A DNA stretch of 10,866 nt from an uncultured Eubacteriales bacterium. Its GTDB lineage: Bacteria > Bacillota > Clostridia > Christensenellales > QALW01. Position numbers and translations under genes: made by a program. The stretch spans positions 1-10,866 of the forward strand of contig URYI01000060.1 of assembly GCA_900552055.1 (NCBI GenBank), given 5' to 3'. Of this stretch, positions 1 to 7,225 are shown one piece after another (the stretch's first letter is position 1; every line of letters starts with the position of its first letter). The notes under the pieces are model-generated. The model worked only from the letters and a program-made list of their open reading frames with translations. It had not been told where the DNA came from and did no database searches.

Positions 1-127
1 GCGAACGCCGCGCCCCCGCCCCGAATATAAAATACAAAAGCAGCTTAAATTAGCCTTGGCTAAGAAACTTTTTTATGCTCTCAAATTTGCAGTTTTGAAA
101 GTATTGGAGGGACTGGCCGCAAAATGC

Positions 128-156
128 TTTTCAAATTATCATAATTCGAGTATAAT
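128..156 (+). promoter_or_regulatory. Probable sigma-A promoter of the Wzy/WaaL-family gene
   Basis: TTTTCA at 128-133 and a perfect TATAAT at 151-156 are separated by 17 bp, in a strongly AT-rich context. The -35 matches four of six consensus bases. Transcription would start near 163, giving a leader of roughly 85 nt before the ATG at 250. No other good -10 hexamer with a matching -35 was seen between 1 and 249. Prediction from consensus only. Confidence 0.55.
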
Positions 157-249
157 ATTTATATAGGCAATCGCAATCAATTATGCTGAAAGTTTAAAAT
201 AAATGGTATTTATGCCGTTTGCTGAATAATGTATTTTGGAGGCTGTGTA

Positions 250-1734
250 ATGGATAAAGCTAAAATGCAGAAATGGACCGCGTTGTTCGTTAAAATATAT
301 ATATTTGCTTTGGTACTCTATCAAACCTTGTGGCAGATAGTGCCTGTGCGCGTTTTTTTATTGAATACCGGGCTAGATATAATTTCGCCTGCGTTGGCAG
401 TATTGGGATTTGCTTTTTTAGTTGCGGATGTTTTTATAGAAAAGACAGTCTTTCAAAGCAAATATTGTATTTTTTTGATAGCGGTAGTAGCGATAATGGG
501 TATTTCTTCGCTGCTTTATATTAATTATGGCTGGATTGATAACGCCAAAGTTATAGTCTGGCAGGTCGTGCAGATGTTTCTGCTTTATTCATTATACCTA
601 AGGATGGATTCAAAGCAAATAAAAATATATCTTGGTTATATATTTGGTGTTGTTTCTGTTATTTTTATGATGGCGGTTATTGTTTCCTTATGTCAATTTC
701 TTTTCCAGACATCATATAATGTACAGATGGATGGCGGAGTTTACAGACAGGGCTTTCAGGAGGGCCGGCTTTTTGGTATTTTTGGGAATATTAATCACGC
801 TAGTTTGCTTATGTGTTTTATGGGGATTGGAGCGATATATTGTTTAACTATTTTAAATAAAAAATGGCTTAAGATACTTATGGGAATACAGACTATGCTT
901 TCGTTTATATATGTTGTGTTGACTGGTACTCGCAGTGCGTTGGTATGTATGATTTTTGCAGTCATACTGTGTGCTTTTGTTAGCATGCGTAACATTGCAT
1001 ATAAAAAAAACTTTTGCAAATTGAAATTTAGAAGGTTTATATGTGCGGCGGGGGTCTCAATTATATGCGCCGGAATGCTTTTTGCAATATATTTAGGCGT
1101 TCATAAAGTTATGGTTAAAATTCCTGTGTGGATAGGAACAGCAAATTTAGCAGTAAACGATGGCGAGGATTTGCCTAGCGACATTATAACAGAACCAGAT
1201 CGTCAGGATATTAATTCAGGAGACATCTCCAACAATCGCTTTAAAATATGGAATAATTACTTACAGTGTGATTTTTCAAACATAAAATCTATTTTATTTG
1301 GATATTCGCCCGGTAATTATATGAAAATTATAAAAGATAATTTTCCGGATTATTATATAGTGGAATATGCACAGGAGAAATACCCGCAAGCATATATTGA
1401 GAATCAAATATATGAAACCCACAATTCTTATCTTACGCTTTTAACCGGGACAGGACTGGTCGGGTTTGTCATTATGGGAGCATTTTTGGTATTATCTGTT
1501 TTAAGTGCGCTGAAATGTTTTATTACGCGTAGGTATATATCAAATTATGCAATTTTATTAATGGTTATGCTTGGAATGATACTTATATTCAATATTTTTG
1601 AATCAGTCCTGTTTTATGCATATACCAGTATATCGGTGGTATTTTGGCTTATGATGGGGATTTTGGCAAAAGAGACAGAGTTGACAGAGATTGCTGCAGA
1701 TACAGCAGCTCAAACGGTATTGACTTGCAAATAA
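250..1734 (+). CDS. O-antigen ligase / polysaccharide polymerase (Wzy/WaaL) family membrane protein
   Basis: A 494-residue, very hydrophobic protein with about 11-12 predicted membrane segments and one large extracytoplasmic loop (about residues 285-394) between the ninth and tenth. This is the layout of the Wzy_C/O-antigen ligase family, which joins undecaprenyl-linked glycan repeats to each other or to an acceptor outside the membrane. Family marks: GNINH (179-183), LTGTRSAL (224-231) with the conserved Arg, an R-x-x-x-W motif in the loop (near 330), and H391-N392 followed by nine residues and G402-L-V-G405. The last fits the H[NSQ]x9Gxx[GTY] ligase signature. The ATG at 250 is chosen over the in-frame ATG at 229 because GGAGG (238-242) sits 7 nt before it. 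In a Gram-positive cell the likely role is polymerising or attaching a wall polysaccharide; substrate unknown. It is AT-rich, with many ATA/TTA codons unlike its neighbours, has its own promoter, and has no glycan genes beside it within the window. This suggests acquisition or relocation. Family assignment is firm; ligase versus polymerase cannot be decided. Confidence 0.85.
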   Translation: MDKAKMQKWTALFVKIYIFALVLYQTLWQIVPVRVFLLNTGLDIISPALAVLGFAFLVADVFIEKTVFQSKYCIFLIAVVAIMGISSLLYINYGWIDNAKVIVWQVVQMFLLYSLYLRMDSKQIKIYLGYIFGVVSVIFMMAVIVSLCQFLFQTSYNVQMDGGVYRQGFQEGRLFGIFGNINHASLLMCFMGIGAIYCLTILNKKWLKILMGIQTMLSFIYVVLTGTRSALVCMIFAVILCAFVSMRNIAYKKNFCKLKFRRFICAAGVSIICAGMLFAIYLGVHKVMVKIPVWIGTANLAVNDGEDLPSDIITEPDRQDINSGDISNNRFKIWNNYLQCDFSNIKSILFGYSPGNYMKIIKDNFPDYYIVEYAQEKYPQAYIENQIYETHNSYLTLLTGTGLVGFVIMGAFLVLSVLSALKCFITRRYISNYAILLMVMLGMILIFNIFESVLFYAYTSISVVFWLMMGILAKETELTEIAADTAAQTVLTCK

Positions 1735-1839
1735 CTAATGGAGTGTAAATTGAGTGCGCCGTGAGTTGCCTTAATATATAGGCTATTGAGTTTGATTTTA
1801 TGATATGGGAAAAATATTTAAGGAAAGCGCTTTAAACGC

Positions 1840-1868
1840 TTGCTTTATTAAATAAATTGTGTTATTAT
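1840..1868 (+). promoter_or_regulatory. Probable extended -10 promoter of the rimP-nusA-infB operon
   Basis: TTGCTT (1840-1845) and TATTAT (1863-1868) are 17 bp apart. A TG at 1860-1861, one base before the -10, makes it an extended -10 element (TGtTATTAT), which compensates for the weak -35. The start point would be near 1875, so the transcript would begin just before the structured leader at 1879-1964. A 10-bp palindrome (AAAGCGCTTT, 1824-1833) lies directly upstream of the -35. Confidence 0.6.
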
Positions 1869-1878
1869 CTGCTTGAGA

Positions 1879-1964
1879 CGGCAAAAAGGGCCGGTGCCCG
1901 CCGCCGAGCGTTAGTTTCAGATGCTTATCTGAGAGTGGGCTGTTTTATCCCACTCTTGTTTTTT
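1879..1964 (+). promoter_or_regulatory. Structured rimP-nusA operon leader (attenuator region)
   Basis: Three hairpins follow one another between the promoter and rimP. First, CGGC (1879-1882) and GGGC (1888-1891) pair with GCCC (1896-1899) and GCCG (1900-1903), leaving a five-A bulge (1883-1887) and a CGGT loop. Second, TCAGAT (1917-1922) pairs with ATCTGA (1927-1932) around a GCTT tetraloop. Third is the terminator at 1932-1956, whose first base is also the last base of hairpin two. In B. subtilis the nusA operon is autoregulated by NusA-stimulated termination in its leader, and this layout fits the same logic. That function is inference. No antiterminator strand with a long complement to the terminator was found. 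Confidence 0.55.
1932..1964 (+). terminator. Intrinsic terminator / attenuator before rimP
   Basis: AGAGTGGG (1932-1939) pairs perfectly with CCCACTCT (1949-1956) over 8 bp around a 9-nt loop, followed by TG and a run of six T (1959-1964). It lies downstream of the operon promoter and only 14 nt before the rimP TTG, so it should reduce read-through into rimP-nusA-infB. It would also stop any transcript arriving from the upstream membrane-protein gene. Confidence 0.8.
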
Positions 1965-1978
1965 GAAGGGGGGATTTT

Positions 1979-2437
1979 TTGCCCGACATCATAAAAAATG
2001 CCGAGGACTGTGCCCGTGAAATTATTGAAGGTATGGGCTTTGAACTGGTGGGCGTAGATTACGGCCGGGAAGACGGGCTTATGTGCCTCACATATTATAT
2101 ATACAGCGAACAGGGCGTTAATATAGACGACTGCGAGCGCGTGAGCAGGGCTATAGAGCCGGCTGTGGAAGAAAAGGACCCGGTCTGCGGGGAAAAATAC
2201 TGTCTCTGCGTTTCTTCTCCCGGTGAGAGGCCTTTTAAGACAGAACGGGATTATGAAAGGAATATCGGCAAAACTGTTCAGGCCGAATTAAATACCCCTA
2301 TTAAAGGAAAAAAGAAAAAATTTACAGGCACATTGCTTGCTTTTAGCGCAAGTATGGTTATAATAGAGGGCAGGAAGGAAAAATATGAGCTTGCCCGCGC
2401 AGATATAAAAACAATAAGGCCGTATATAGGCCCGTGA
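1979..2437 (+). CDS. rimP: Ribosome maturation factor RimP
   Basis: A cytoplasmic 30S assembly factor of 152 residues, the usual family length. The N-terminal domain shows GMGFELVGVDY (18-28), DDCERVSRAIE (50-60) and the family hallmark VSSPGERPFK (78-87). The C-terminal SH3-like domain starts near 95, with a basic KGKKKKF patch (109-115). The start is TTG (1979-1981), preceded by AAGGGGGG (1966-1973) with a 5-nt gap. No ATG occurs before the conserved GMGFEL motif, so TTG is effectively forced. The hallmark loop appears one residue shorter than the common SPG-x-D-RP form. It is the first gene of the operon, directly downstream of the attenuator, with nusA 15 nt after its stop. Identity is secure. 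Confidence 0.96.
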   Translation: MPDIIKNAEDCAREIIEGMGFELVGVDYGREDGLMCLTYYIYSEQGVNIDDCERVSRAIEPAVEEKDPVCGEKYCLCVSSPGERPFKTERDYERNIGKTVQAELNTPIKGKKKKFTGTLLAFSASMVIIEGRKEKYELARADIKTIRPYIGP

Positions 2438-2452
2438 ATATGGAGGATAAAA

Positions 2453-3664
2453 ATGAACGCTGGTCTTATAGAAGCGCTGGAGGCGCTGGAAAAGGAAAAG
2501 GGAATAAGCTCGGATATGCTTATAGAATCCATAGAGCTGGCTATGGTCTCGGCCTATAAAAAGGCCAAGGGCTTTGACGGAGAAATAATAGCCCGCATGG
2601 ACAGGGAAACGGGCGACGTGCATATTTATATAGTCAAGACAGTGGTGGAAAGGCTTCATAATCTGGAAACCGAGCTTTCTCTTGAGGAGGCTCAGGAAAT
2701 AGATCCGCGCTATCAGATAGGAGACCGCATACAGTTTGAGGATACTCCCAAGGATTTCGGGCGCATAGGGGCGCAGACCGCCCGACAGGTTATCACCCAG
2801 CGCCTGCGCGAAGCTGAAAAGGGCGCGATATATGACGAATATGCAGATAAGCAGAACGAACTGCTTACCGCTTTTGTCCATAGAGTGGAAAACGACTACG
2901 TCTTTGTGGAATTGGGACGGACGGAAGGCGTGCTGCCTCCTAAGGAACAGATTCCCGGCGAAGTGTATAAGGTGGGAGACCGCATAAAGGTCTATGTCGT
3001 TGATGTGCGCCGGGGCCTTAAAGGCCTTCAGATAACCGTTTCCCGTTCGCATCCCCAGCTGATTAAAAGGCTGTTTGAATTGGAATCCCCTGAAATTCAG
3101 AGCGGCGTGGTGCGCATAGTTTCCATAGCGCGGGAACCGGGCAGCCGCGCAAAGATAGCCGTAGTGTCCGAAGACCCGGCGGTGGATCCGTTAGGCGCCT
3201 GCGTAGGAGCAAAGGGCGCCAGGGTTTCCCAGATAGTGAGCGAGCTTAACGATGAGAAAATAGACGTTATCAAATGGAGCCCGGATCCGGCTGAATATAT
3301 AGCCAACGCTCTCAGCCCGGCCAAGGTTATCATGGTGAACGCCAATGAGAAGGAAAAGGTTGCGAGGGTGGTCGTGCCTGACAACCAGCTTTCACTCGCT
3401 ATAGGCAAGGAGGGCCAGAACGCCCGTCTTACCGCCCGCCTTACCGGCTGGAAAATAGATATCAAATGCCAGAGCCAGCTGGAAGAGCAGTTTGACGCCC
3501 AAGCCTTTGAAGCCCAAATGGAGGGGCATGAGCAGTTTGATGCCCAGCCTTTTGGGAATCAAGCGGCGGATGAAGAATTTGACCCTATGGCCTTTGAGGC
3601 GCAGCTTGCCCGCGAGGAGCAGGAGCTTGCGGCCGGCCTTGATATTCAGTCTGATTTGAAATAG
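2453..3664 (+). CDS. nusA: Transcription termination/antitermination factor NusA
   Basis: This protein binds RNA polymerase near the RNA exit channel and modulates pausing, intrinsic termination and antitermination. It has 403 residues. The N-terminal polymerase-binding domain spans about 1-125 and the S1 domain about 132-200. KH1 carries GACVGAKGARV (248-258) and KH2 carries LAIGKEGQNARL (315-326), ending near 338. After that comes a non-standard acidic tail (339-403) containing three copies of a roughly 15-residue unit (EQFDAQ-x-F-x-x-Q, from residues 345, 360 and 375). The enterobacterial C-terminal AR domains are absent, as usual in Bacillota. The start is ATG with GGAGG (2442-2446) 6 nt upstream. 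Its own operon leader has an intrinsic terminator that NusA may stimulate. Identity is secure; the tail's role is unknown. Confidence 0.98.
   Translation: MNAGLIEALEALEKEKGISSDMLIESIELAMVSAYKKAKGFDGEIIARMDRETGDVHIYIVKTVVERLHNLETELSLEEAQEIDPRYQIGDRIQFEDTPKDFGRIGAQTARQVITQRLREAEKGAIYDEYADKQNELLTAFVHRVENDYVFVELGRTEGVLPPKEQIPGEVYKVGDRIKVYVVDVRRGLKGLQITVSRSHPQLIKRLFELESPEIQSGVVRIVSIAREPGSRAKIAVVSEDPAVDPLGACVGAKGARVSQIVSELNDEKIDVIKWSPDPAEYIANALSPAKVIMVNANEKEKVARVVVPDNQLSLAIGKEGQNARLTARLTGWKIDIKCQSQLEEQFDAQAFEAQMEGHEQFDAQPFGNQAADEEFDPMAFEAQLAREEQELAAGLDIQSDLK
3485..3616 (+). repeat. In-frame tandem repeat at the nusA 3' end (45, 45 and 42 bp)
   Basis: Three consecutive units at 3485-3529, 3530-3574 and 3575-3616 encode EQFDAQAFEAQMEGH, EQFDAQPFGNQAADE and EFDPMAFEAQLARE. 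Shared positions are E, F-D, F and Q; the third unit lacks the second-position Q. Unit length is a multiple of three, so the frame is kept. The copies have diverged at the DNA level, which points to an old duplication rather than a recent slippage event. Confidence 0.75.
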
Positions 3665-3689
3665 CCTGATATTATCGGAGGAAATTTAT

Positions 3690-3965
3690 TTGAAGACTAA
3701 AAAGATTCCCATGCGCATGTGCCTGGGATGCAGGGAAATGAAGCCCAAGCGGGAATTGGTAAGGATAGTGCGCAATAATCAGGGACAAATAAGCCTGGAC
3801 AAAACAGGCAAGGCGCCCGGCCGGGGAGCATATATATGTCCCAATCCGGACTGCCTTAACGCCTGCATAAAAACTAAGGCGCTGTCCAGAGCCTTTGAAG
3901 CGCCTGTAGATGAACAAGTGCTTGACGCCATTAAGGAGGAGCTGGTTAAGGTTGATGAAAACTGA
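3690..3965 (+). CDS. rnpM: YlxR/RnpM family RNA-binding protein (RNase P modulator)
   Basis: A small basic protein of 91 residues (YlxR family, DUF448). It has the family motifs CLGCREMKPKRELVRIV (11-27) and PGRGAYICPNPDC (43-55), followed by ALSRAF (64-69). In B. subtilis the YlxR protein, renamed RnpM, binds RNase P RNA and modulates its activity in vitro. The start is TTG (3690-3692) with a good CGGAGG (3676-3681) 8 nt upstream. The next in-frame ATG (3711) has no ribosome binding site and would remove conserved basic residues. It sits in its standard place between nusA and ylxQ, and its last 11 nt overlap the start of ylxQ. Identity is secure; the physiological role is less settled. Confidence 0.93.
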   Translation: MKTKKIPMRMCLGCREMKPKRELVRIVRNNQGQISLDKTGKAPGRGAYICPNPDCLNACIKTKALSRAFEAPVDEQVLDAIKEELVKVDEN

Positions 3966-4287
3966 CCAAAAGCTGCTTTCCCTTATAGGCCTGGCCCGCG
4001 CGGCAGGCAAGGCTTCAGTCGGCTATATGGCAGTAAGCGAGGCGCTTAAAAAAAAGAAGGCTGAATTGCTTTTGCTGGCCGCCTGCTGTTCAGAGCAGAC
4101 GCAAAAGGAGTATGCAGCCGCCGCGGCCCGGAACGGCATAGAGTGCCTGCTTCTGGATACGGATGATTTAGGCGGGGCGGTTGGCAAGCCGGCCTGCAAG
4201 GCAGTATCGATAAACGACGCCGGTTTTGCCGACGCTATAAATAAAAGAATCAATTCCTTGAACAATTTTGGGGGTGCGTTAGAATAA
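3955..4287 (+). CDS. ylxQ: L7Ae-family ribosomal protein-like YlxQ
   Basis: A 110-residue L7Ae/L30e-fold protein, a family that recognises kink-turns in RNA. Visible marks are [18 protein letters not shown] (10-27), an [16 protein letters not shown] core strand-turn, and a C-terminal [14 protein letters not shown] segment. The usual acidic residue in the A-x-D-x-S turn is replaced by cysteine here (AACCS). The reading frame stays open upstream to 3910, but the ATG at 3955 is preferred because it begins at the conserved [10 protein letters not shown] block. Starting at 3910 would give an implausible Arg/Trp/Leu-rich prefix. The start overlaps rnpM by 11 nt. Upstream GGAGG (3935-3939) is 15 nt away, so translation may be coupled. 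The stop overlaps the infB start by one base (TAATG). Confidence 0.92.
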   Translation: MKTDQKLLSLIGLARAAGKASVGYMAVSEALKKKKAELLLLAACCSEQTQKEYAAAAARNGIECLLLDTDDLGGAVGKPACKAVSINDAGFADAINKRINSLNNFGGALE

Positions 4288-7154
4288 TGAGTAAAAATCA
4301 GGCGCTTGCCGAAGATATTCAGAAAGCCGCGGGGAGCATAACCGCCAGGCTGGCTGATGCGCAGAGGGATATTCAATCTCTGCAGGTTTTAATGAACAAT
4401 AATGAAGAGCTTCTTCGTCAGAAGCTTATGCAGGCCGAGAGGGAACGGGCCGAGCAGGAGCGCCTGGAGGCGGCCAGGGAGCAGGAAAGGCTGCTTAAAG
4501 AGGAACAGGAGAAGCAGGCGGTTATGGATGCTGCTAAGGAGCAGGCGGATACAGCGGCGCTTGAAGGAAATGCCGGGGAGGCGAAGGAGGCGCAGCCGCC
4601 TGTTATTGAAGAGAAAGCGGAGGCCCAAAGCGCGGAGAGCGCAGACAATGCCGCAGAGGAACCGGCTGCGAAGCCCGGTGAAGGCAGTCAGGCCGTTAAA
4701 GCAGAAGAAGAGGAGAGCGCCGCAGCGGCCCCGAAGCTGGAGGCGCAGGATTCGCCTGAACCAAGCGCGGGGGCTGAAGCAGCGGCTCAGGAGAACAATC
4801 AGAATATAAGTGCCCGGCGCCCGGAGCAGAGCCAGGAAGCGGCGCAGCGCTCTAATCAAGGACCGGAGGCCGCGCGCCGTTCGGTTCAGGGAGCGGAGAC
4901 CGCCCAGCGTCCTGCGCAGAATGAAACACGCCTTCAGGCCCAGGGTACGCGCCAGCAGGCGCCAGGCAATCCCCAGGGCAGGCAGAATGCGCAGCGTTCA
5001 GAGCAGTCTCAGCCGGGGATGCGTCCTTCCCAGGGTGTTCGCCCGCAGGGAGGCCGGGGCCAGAACCAACAAGGCAATATGCAGCAGGCGCAGGGACGCG
5101 CGCAGGGACGCCCGCAGGGCGGAATGCGTCCTCAGCCCCAGGGAAGGGCTCAGGGCGGACGAGGCCAGGGCGCGCTTAAAATCCCTGCTTTTGACGCCTC
5201 CTTGCCTACTGAAAAGGGCAGGGTAAGCAATTACGATCCCAATAAAAAGCTCTATTCCAGAGAGCATGAGGAAAGACGCCAGAATAAAAAAGAAGGGGCG
5301 CCCCGTCAGCGCGGAGCTGTATTTGAAGAGGATGAGCGTATCCGCAGCCGCAAGCCCAAGCGCAAGGAAAGCGCTCAGCAGAAGATGGAACCCATCAAGA
5401 TAGAGCATGCCGTTATGACTACCGAGCTGATAAGCATCAAGGATTTGAGCGAAAAATTGGGCAAGCCCGCTTCAGCTATTATTAAAAAGCTGTTCCTTTT
5501 GGGCATAATGGCTACTATCAATAATGAGATAGATTATGATACCGCCGCGCTGGTGGCTACCGATTTCGGTATAGACTTAGAGCAGAAAATAGCCAAGACC
5601 TTTGAAGAGACATTGACGGACAACGACGCTCAGGACGAGGAGGGCGACACACAGGAACGTCCCCCTGTCGTTACCATTATGGGCCACGTTGACCACGGCA
5701 AGACTTCCTTGCTGGACGCCATACGCTCCACTAACGTAACTGCTCACGAGGCGGGCGGAATTACACAGCATATAGGCGCGTATACGGTCAGCCATAACGG
5801 CAGGGTGATAACCTTTTTAGATACTCCCGGCCATGAGGCCTTTACCTCAATGCGCGCGCGGGGTGCGCAGGTTACAGATATAGCCATACTGGTTGTGGCG
5901 GCGGACGACGGCGTAATGCCCCAGACCATTGAAGCTATCAATCATGCCACTGCCGCTAAGGTGCCTATTATCGTAGCCATAAATAAGATGGATAAGCCCA
6001 CGGCCAATCCCGAACGGGTTAAGCAGGAATTGACCAACCACGGCATACTGCCTGAGGAATGGGGCGGCGATGCTATAATAGTTCCTGTTTCGGCAGTTAC
6101 CGGCGAGGGTTTGAGCGATTTGCTGGAAATGATACTGCTGGTGGCTGACGTCAATCAGTACAAGGCTAATCCGGCTAAAAAGGCCAGAGGCACTATTGTA
6201 GAGGCGCGGCTGGATAAAGGCAGAGGCCCGGTGGCGACGGTGCTTGTACAGAACGGTACCCTGCGGGTGGGCGATACCATTGTCGCCGGCACTACGGGCG
6301 GCCGCGTGCGCGCTATGATGAACGATAAGGGCGAACGGGTGGAAGAGGCCGGACCGTCTATGCCTGTAGAGGTATTGGGCTTCAGCGACGTGCCTGACGC
6401 CGGTGATATCCTTTACGGCACTGACGACGACAGGCTGGGCAGGCAGGTTGTGCAGGAGCGCCGGGATAAGCTTAAGGCGGATCAGCTCAAGGCCCGCGCC
6501 AAGGCTTCCTTGGACGATTTATTCAATCAGATTAAAGAAGGGGACATGAAAGAACTTAATCTGATAGTAAAGGCGGATGTGCAGGGAAGCGTGGAGGCTG
6601 TGCGCCAGGCGCTGGAGAAGCTGAGTAATGAGGAAGTGCGCATAAACGTGATCCACGGAGCGGTAGGCGCCATAAAGGAATCAGATGTAATTCTGGCCTC
6701 CGCCTCCAACGCCATTATTATAGGCTTTAATGTGCGGCCCGATGCTATGGCTTCAGCCGCGGCTGAAGCGGAAAAAGTGGATATGCGCATGTACCGCGTA
6801 ATATATAACGCCATAGAGGATATTGAAAATGCCATGAAGGGCATGCTGGATCCCGAATTCAAGGAGGTTGTTATAGGGCATGCGGAGGTGCGCACTACCT
6901 TTAAGGTACCGGGCGCTGGCATTATCGCAGGAGCGTATGTTACAGACGGCAAGATTCAGCGGAACGCCGGGGTGCGTCTGCTGAGGGACAACATTGTAAT
7001 ACATGAGGGCACTATCAGCTCTCTCAAGCGCTTTAAAGACGACGTTAAGGAAGTTGCAGAAAGCTTTGAATGCGGAATAGGCATAAACAACTATAACGAT
7101 ATTAAGGAAAACGACGTCATAGAGGCGTTTGTACAGGAACAGGTCAAGAGATAG
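4287..7154 (+). CDS. infB: Translation initiation factor IF-2
   Basis: A GTPase that places initiator fMet-tRNA in the P site and promotes 50S joining. It has 955 residues, at the long end of the family because of its N-terminus. Residues 1-176 are a charged Glu/Gln/Ala-rich region, probably largely coiled coil. Residues 177-296 are low-complexity Gln/Gly/Arg/Pro sequence, and 297-376 a basic linker. The IF2_N module spans about 377-428. The G domain has GHVDHGKT (466-473), DTPGH (512-516), NKMD (566-569) and SAVTGEG (602-608). Domain II starts near 633 and domain IV carries GHAEVR (864-869). All nucleotide-binding motifs are intact. The start shares one base with the ylxQ stop and only a G-run lies upstream at 12 nt, so translational coupling is likely. 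Identity is secure. Confidence 0.98.
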   Translation: MSKNQALAEDIQKAAGSITARLADAQRDIQSLQVLMNNNEELLRQKLMQAERERAEQERLEAAREQERLLKEEQEKQAVMDAAKEQADTAALEGNAGEAKEAQPPVIEEKAEAQSAESADNAAEEPAAKPGEGSQAVKAEEEESAAAAPKLEAQDSPEPSAGAEAAAQENNQNISARRPEQSQEAAQRSNQGPEAARRSVQGAETAQRPAQNETRLQAQGTRQQAPGNPQGRQNAQRSEQSQPGMRPSQGVRPQGGRGQNQQGNMQQAQGRAQGRPQGGMRPQPQGRAQGGRGQGALKIPAFDASLPTEKGRVSNYDPNKKLYSREHEERRQNKKEGAPRQRGAVFEEDERIRSRKPKRKESAQQKMEPIKIEHAVMTTELISIKDLSEKLGKPASAIIKKLFLLGIMATINNEIDYDTAALVATDFGIDLEQKIAKTFEETLTDNDAQDEEGDTQERPPVVTIMGHVDHGKTSLLDAIRSTNVTAHEAGGITQHIGAYTVSHNGRVITFLDTPGHEAFTSMRARGAQVTDIAILVVAADDGVMPQTIEAINHATAAKVPIIVAINKMDKPTANPERVKQELTNHGILPEEWGGDAIIVPVSAVTGEGLSDLLEMILLVADVNQYKANPAKKARGTIVEARLDKGRGPVATVLVQNGTLRVGDTIVAGTTGGRVRAMMNDKGERVEEAGPSMPVEVLGFSDVPDAGDILYGTDDDRLGRQVVQERRDKLKADQLKARAKASLDDLFNQIKEGDMKELNLIVKADVQGSVEAVRQALEKLSNEEVRINVIHGAVGAIKESDVILASASNAIIIGFNVRPDAMASAAAEAEKVDMRMYRVIYNAIEDIENAMKGMLDPEFKEVVIGHAEVRTTFKVPGAGIIAGAYVTDGKIQRNAGVRLLRDNIVIHEGTISSLKRFKDDVKEVAESFECGIGINNYNDIKENDVIEAFVQEQVKR
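4815..5174 (+). repeat. Low-complexity Gln/Gly/Arg/Pro-coding segment of infB
   Basis: Encodes IF2 residues 177-296, rich in Gln, Gly, Arg, Pro and Ala, with degenerate QGR, RPQGG and RAQGG units. Densest is 5088-5169, where CAGGG-containing triplet-phased copies recur. Such spacers between the IF2 N-terminus and the IF2_N domain are common and vary in length between clostridial species. The segment is open in more than one frame because GC-rich repeats contain few stop codons. Confidence 0.7.
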
Positions 7155-7225
7155 GCATTCTGGTTCTTTTTGCAGGGGCGCAAAGTTATAAGCCTGACCT
7201 GCCTGCAAAAAGGGCCGGGAAGCCT
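7153..7225 (+). other. Long RNA hairpin in the infB-rbfA gap
   Basis: Positions 7158-7176 pair with 7202-7220 over 19 bp without interruption, five of them G-T (G-U) pairs. The core is the perfect 11-bp CTTTTTGCAGG/CCTGCAAAAAG. After one A-A mismatch, AGGC (7153-7156) pairs with GCCT (7222-7225). The loop is 25 nt (7177-7201). No T-run follows the 3' arm, so it does not look like an intrinsic terminator. The rbfA ribosome binding site AAGGAG (7230-7235) begins 5 nt after the stem. Possible roles are an RNase processing site, an mRNA stability element, or control of rbfA translation; none can be chosen from the sequence. Confidence 0.65.

Noticed and set aside
50..76. Weak hairpin TTAGC/GCTAA (50-63) followed by a T-run as a terminator of an upstream gene
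   Set aside because: Only five base pairs, and the T-run begins several bases after the stem; too weak to annotate and no upstream gene is visible.
229..249. Upstream ATG adding seven residues to the Wzy/WaaL-family protein
   Set aside because: GGAGG at 238-242 lies inside this extension and is correctly spaced for the ATG at 250; the ATG at 229 has no ribosome binding site.
2288..3052. 254-codon open frame on the - strand opposite rimP-nusA
   Set aside because: It lies wholly antisense to two unmistakable conserved genes, shows no recognisable family and no supported start. Long antisense frames are common opposite such genes.
4402..5226. Arg-rich open frames in a second + frame within infB
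   Set aside because: They are by-products of the GC-rich repetitive IF2 N-terminal coding sequence; the IF2 frame continues unbroken through the region.
7153..7225. infB-rbfA hairpin as an intrinsic terminator
   Set aside because: No T-run follows the 3' arm and rbfA continues directly downstream without a convincing new promoter.
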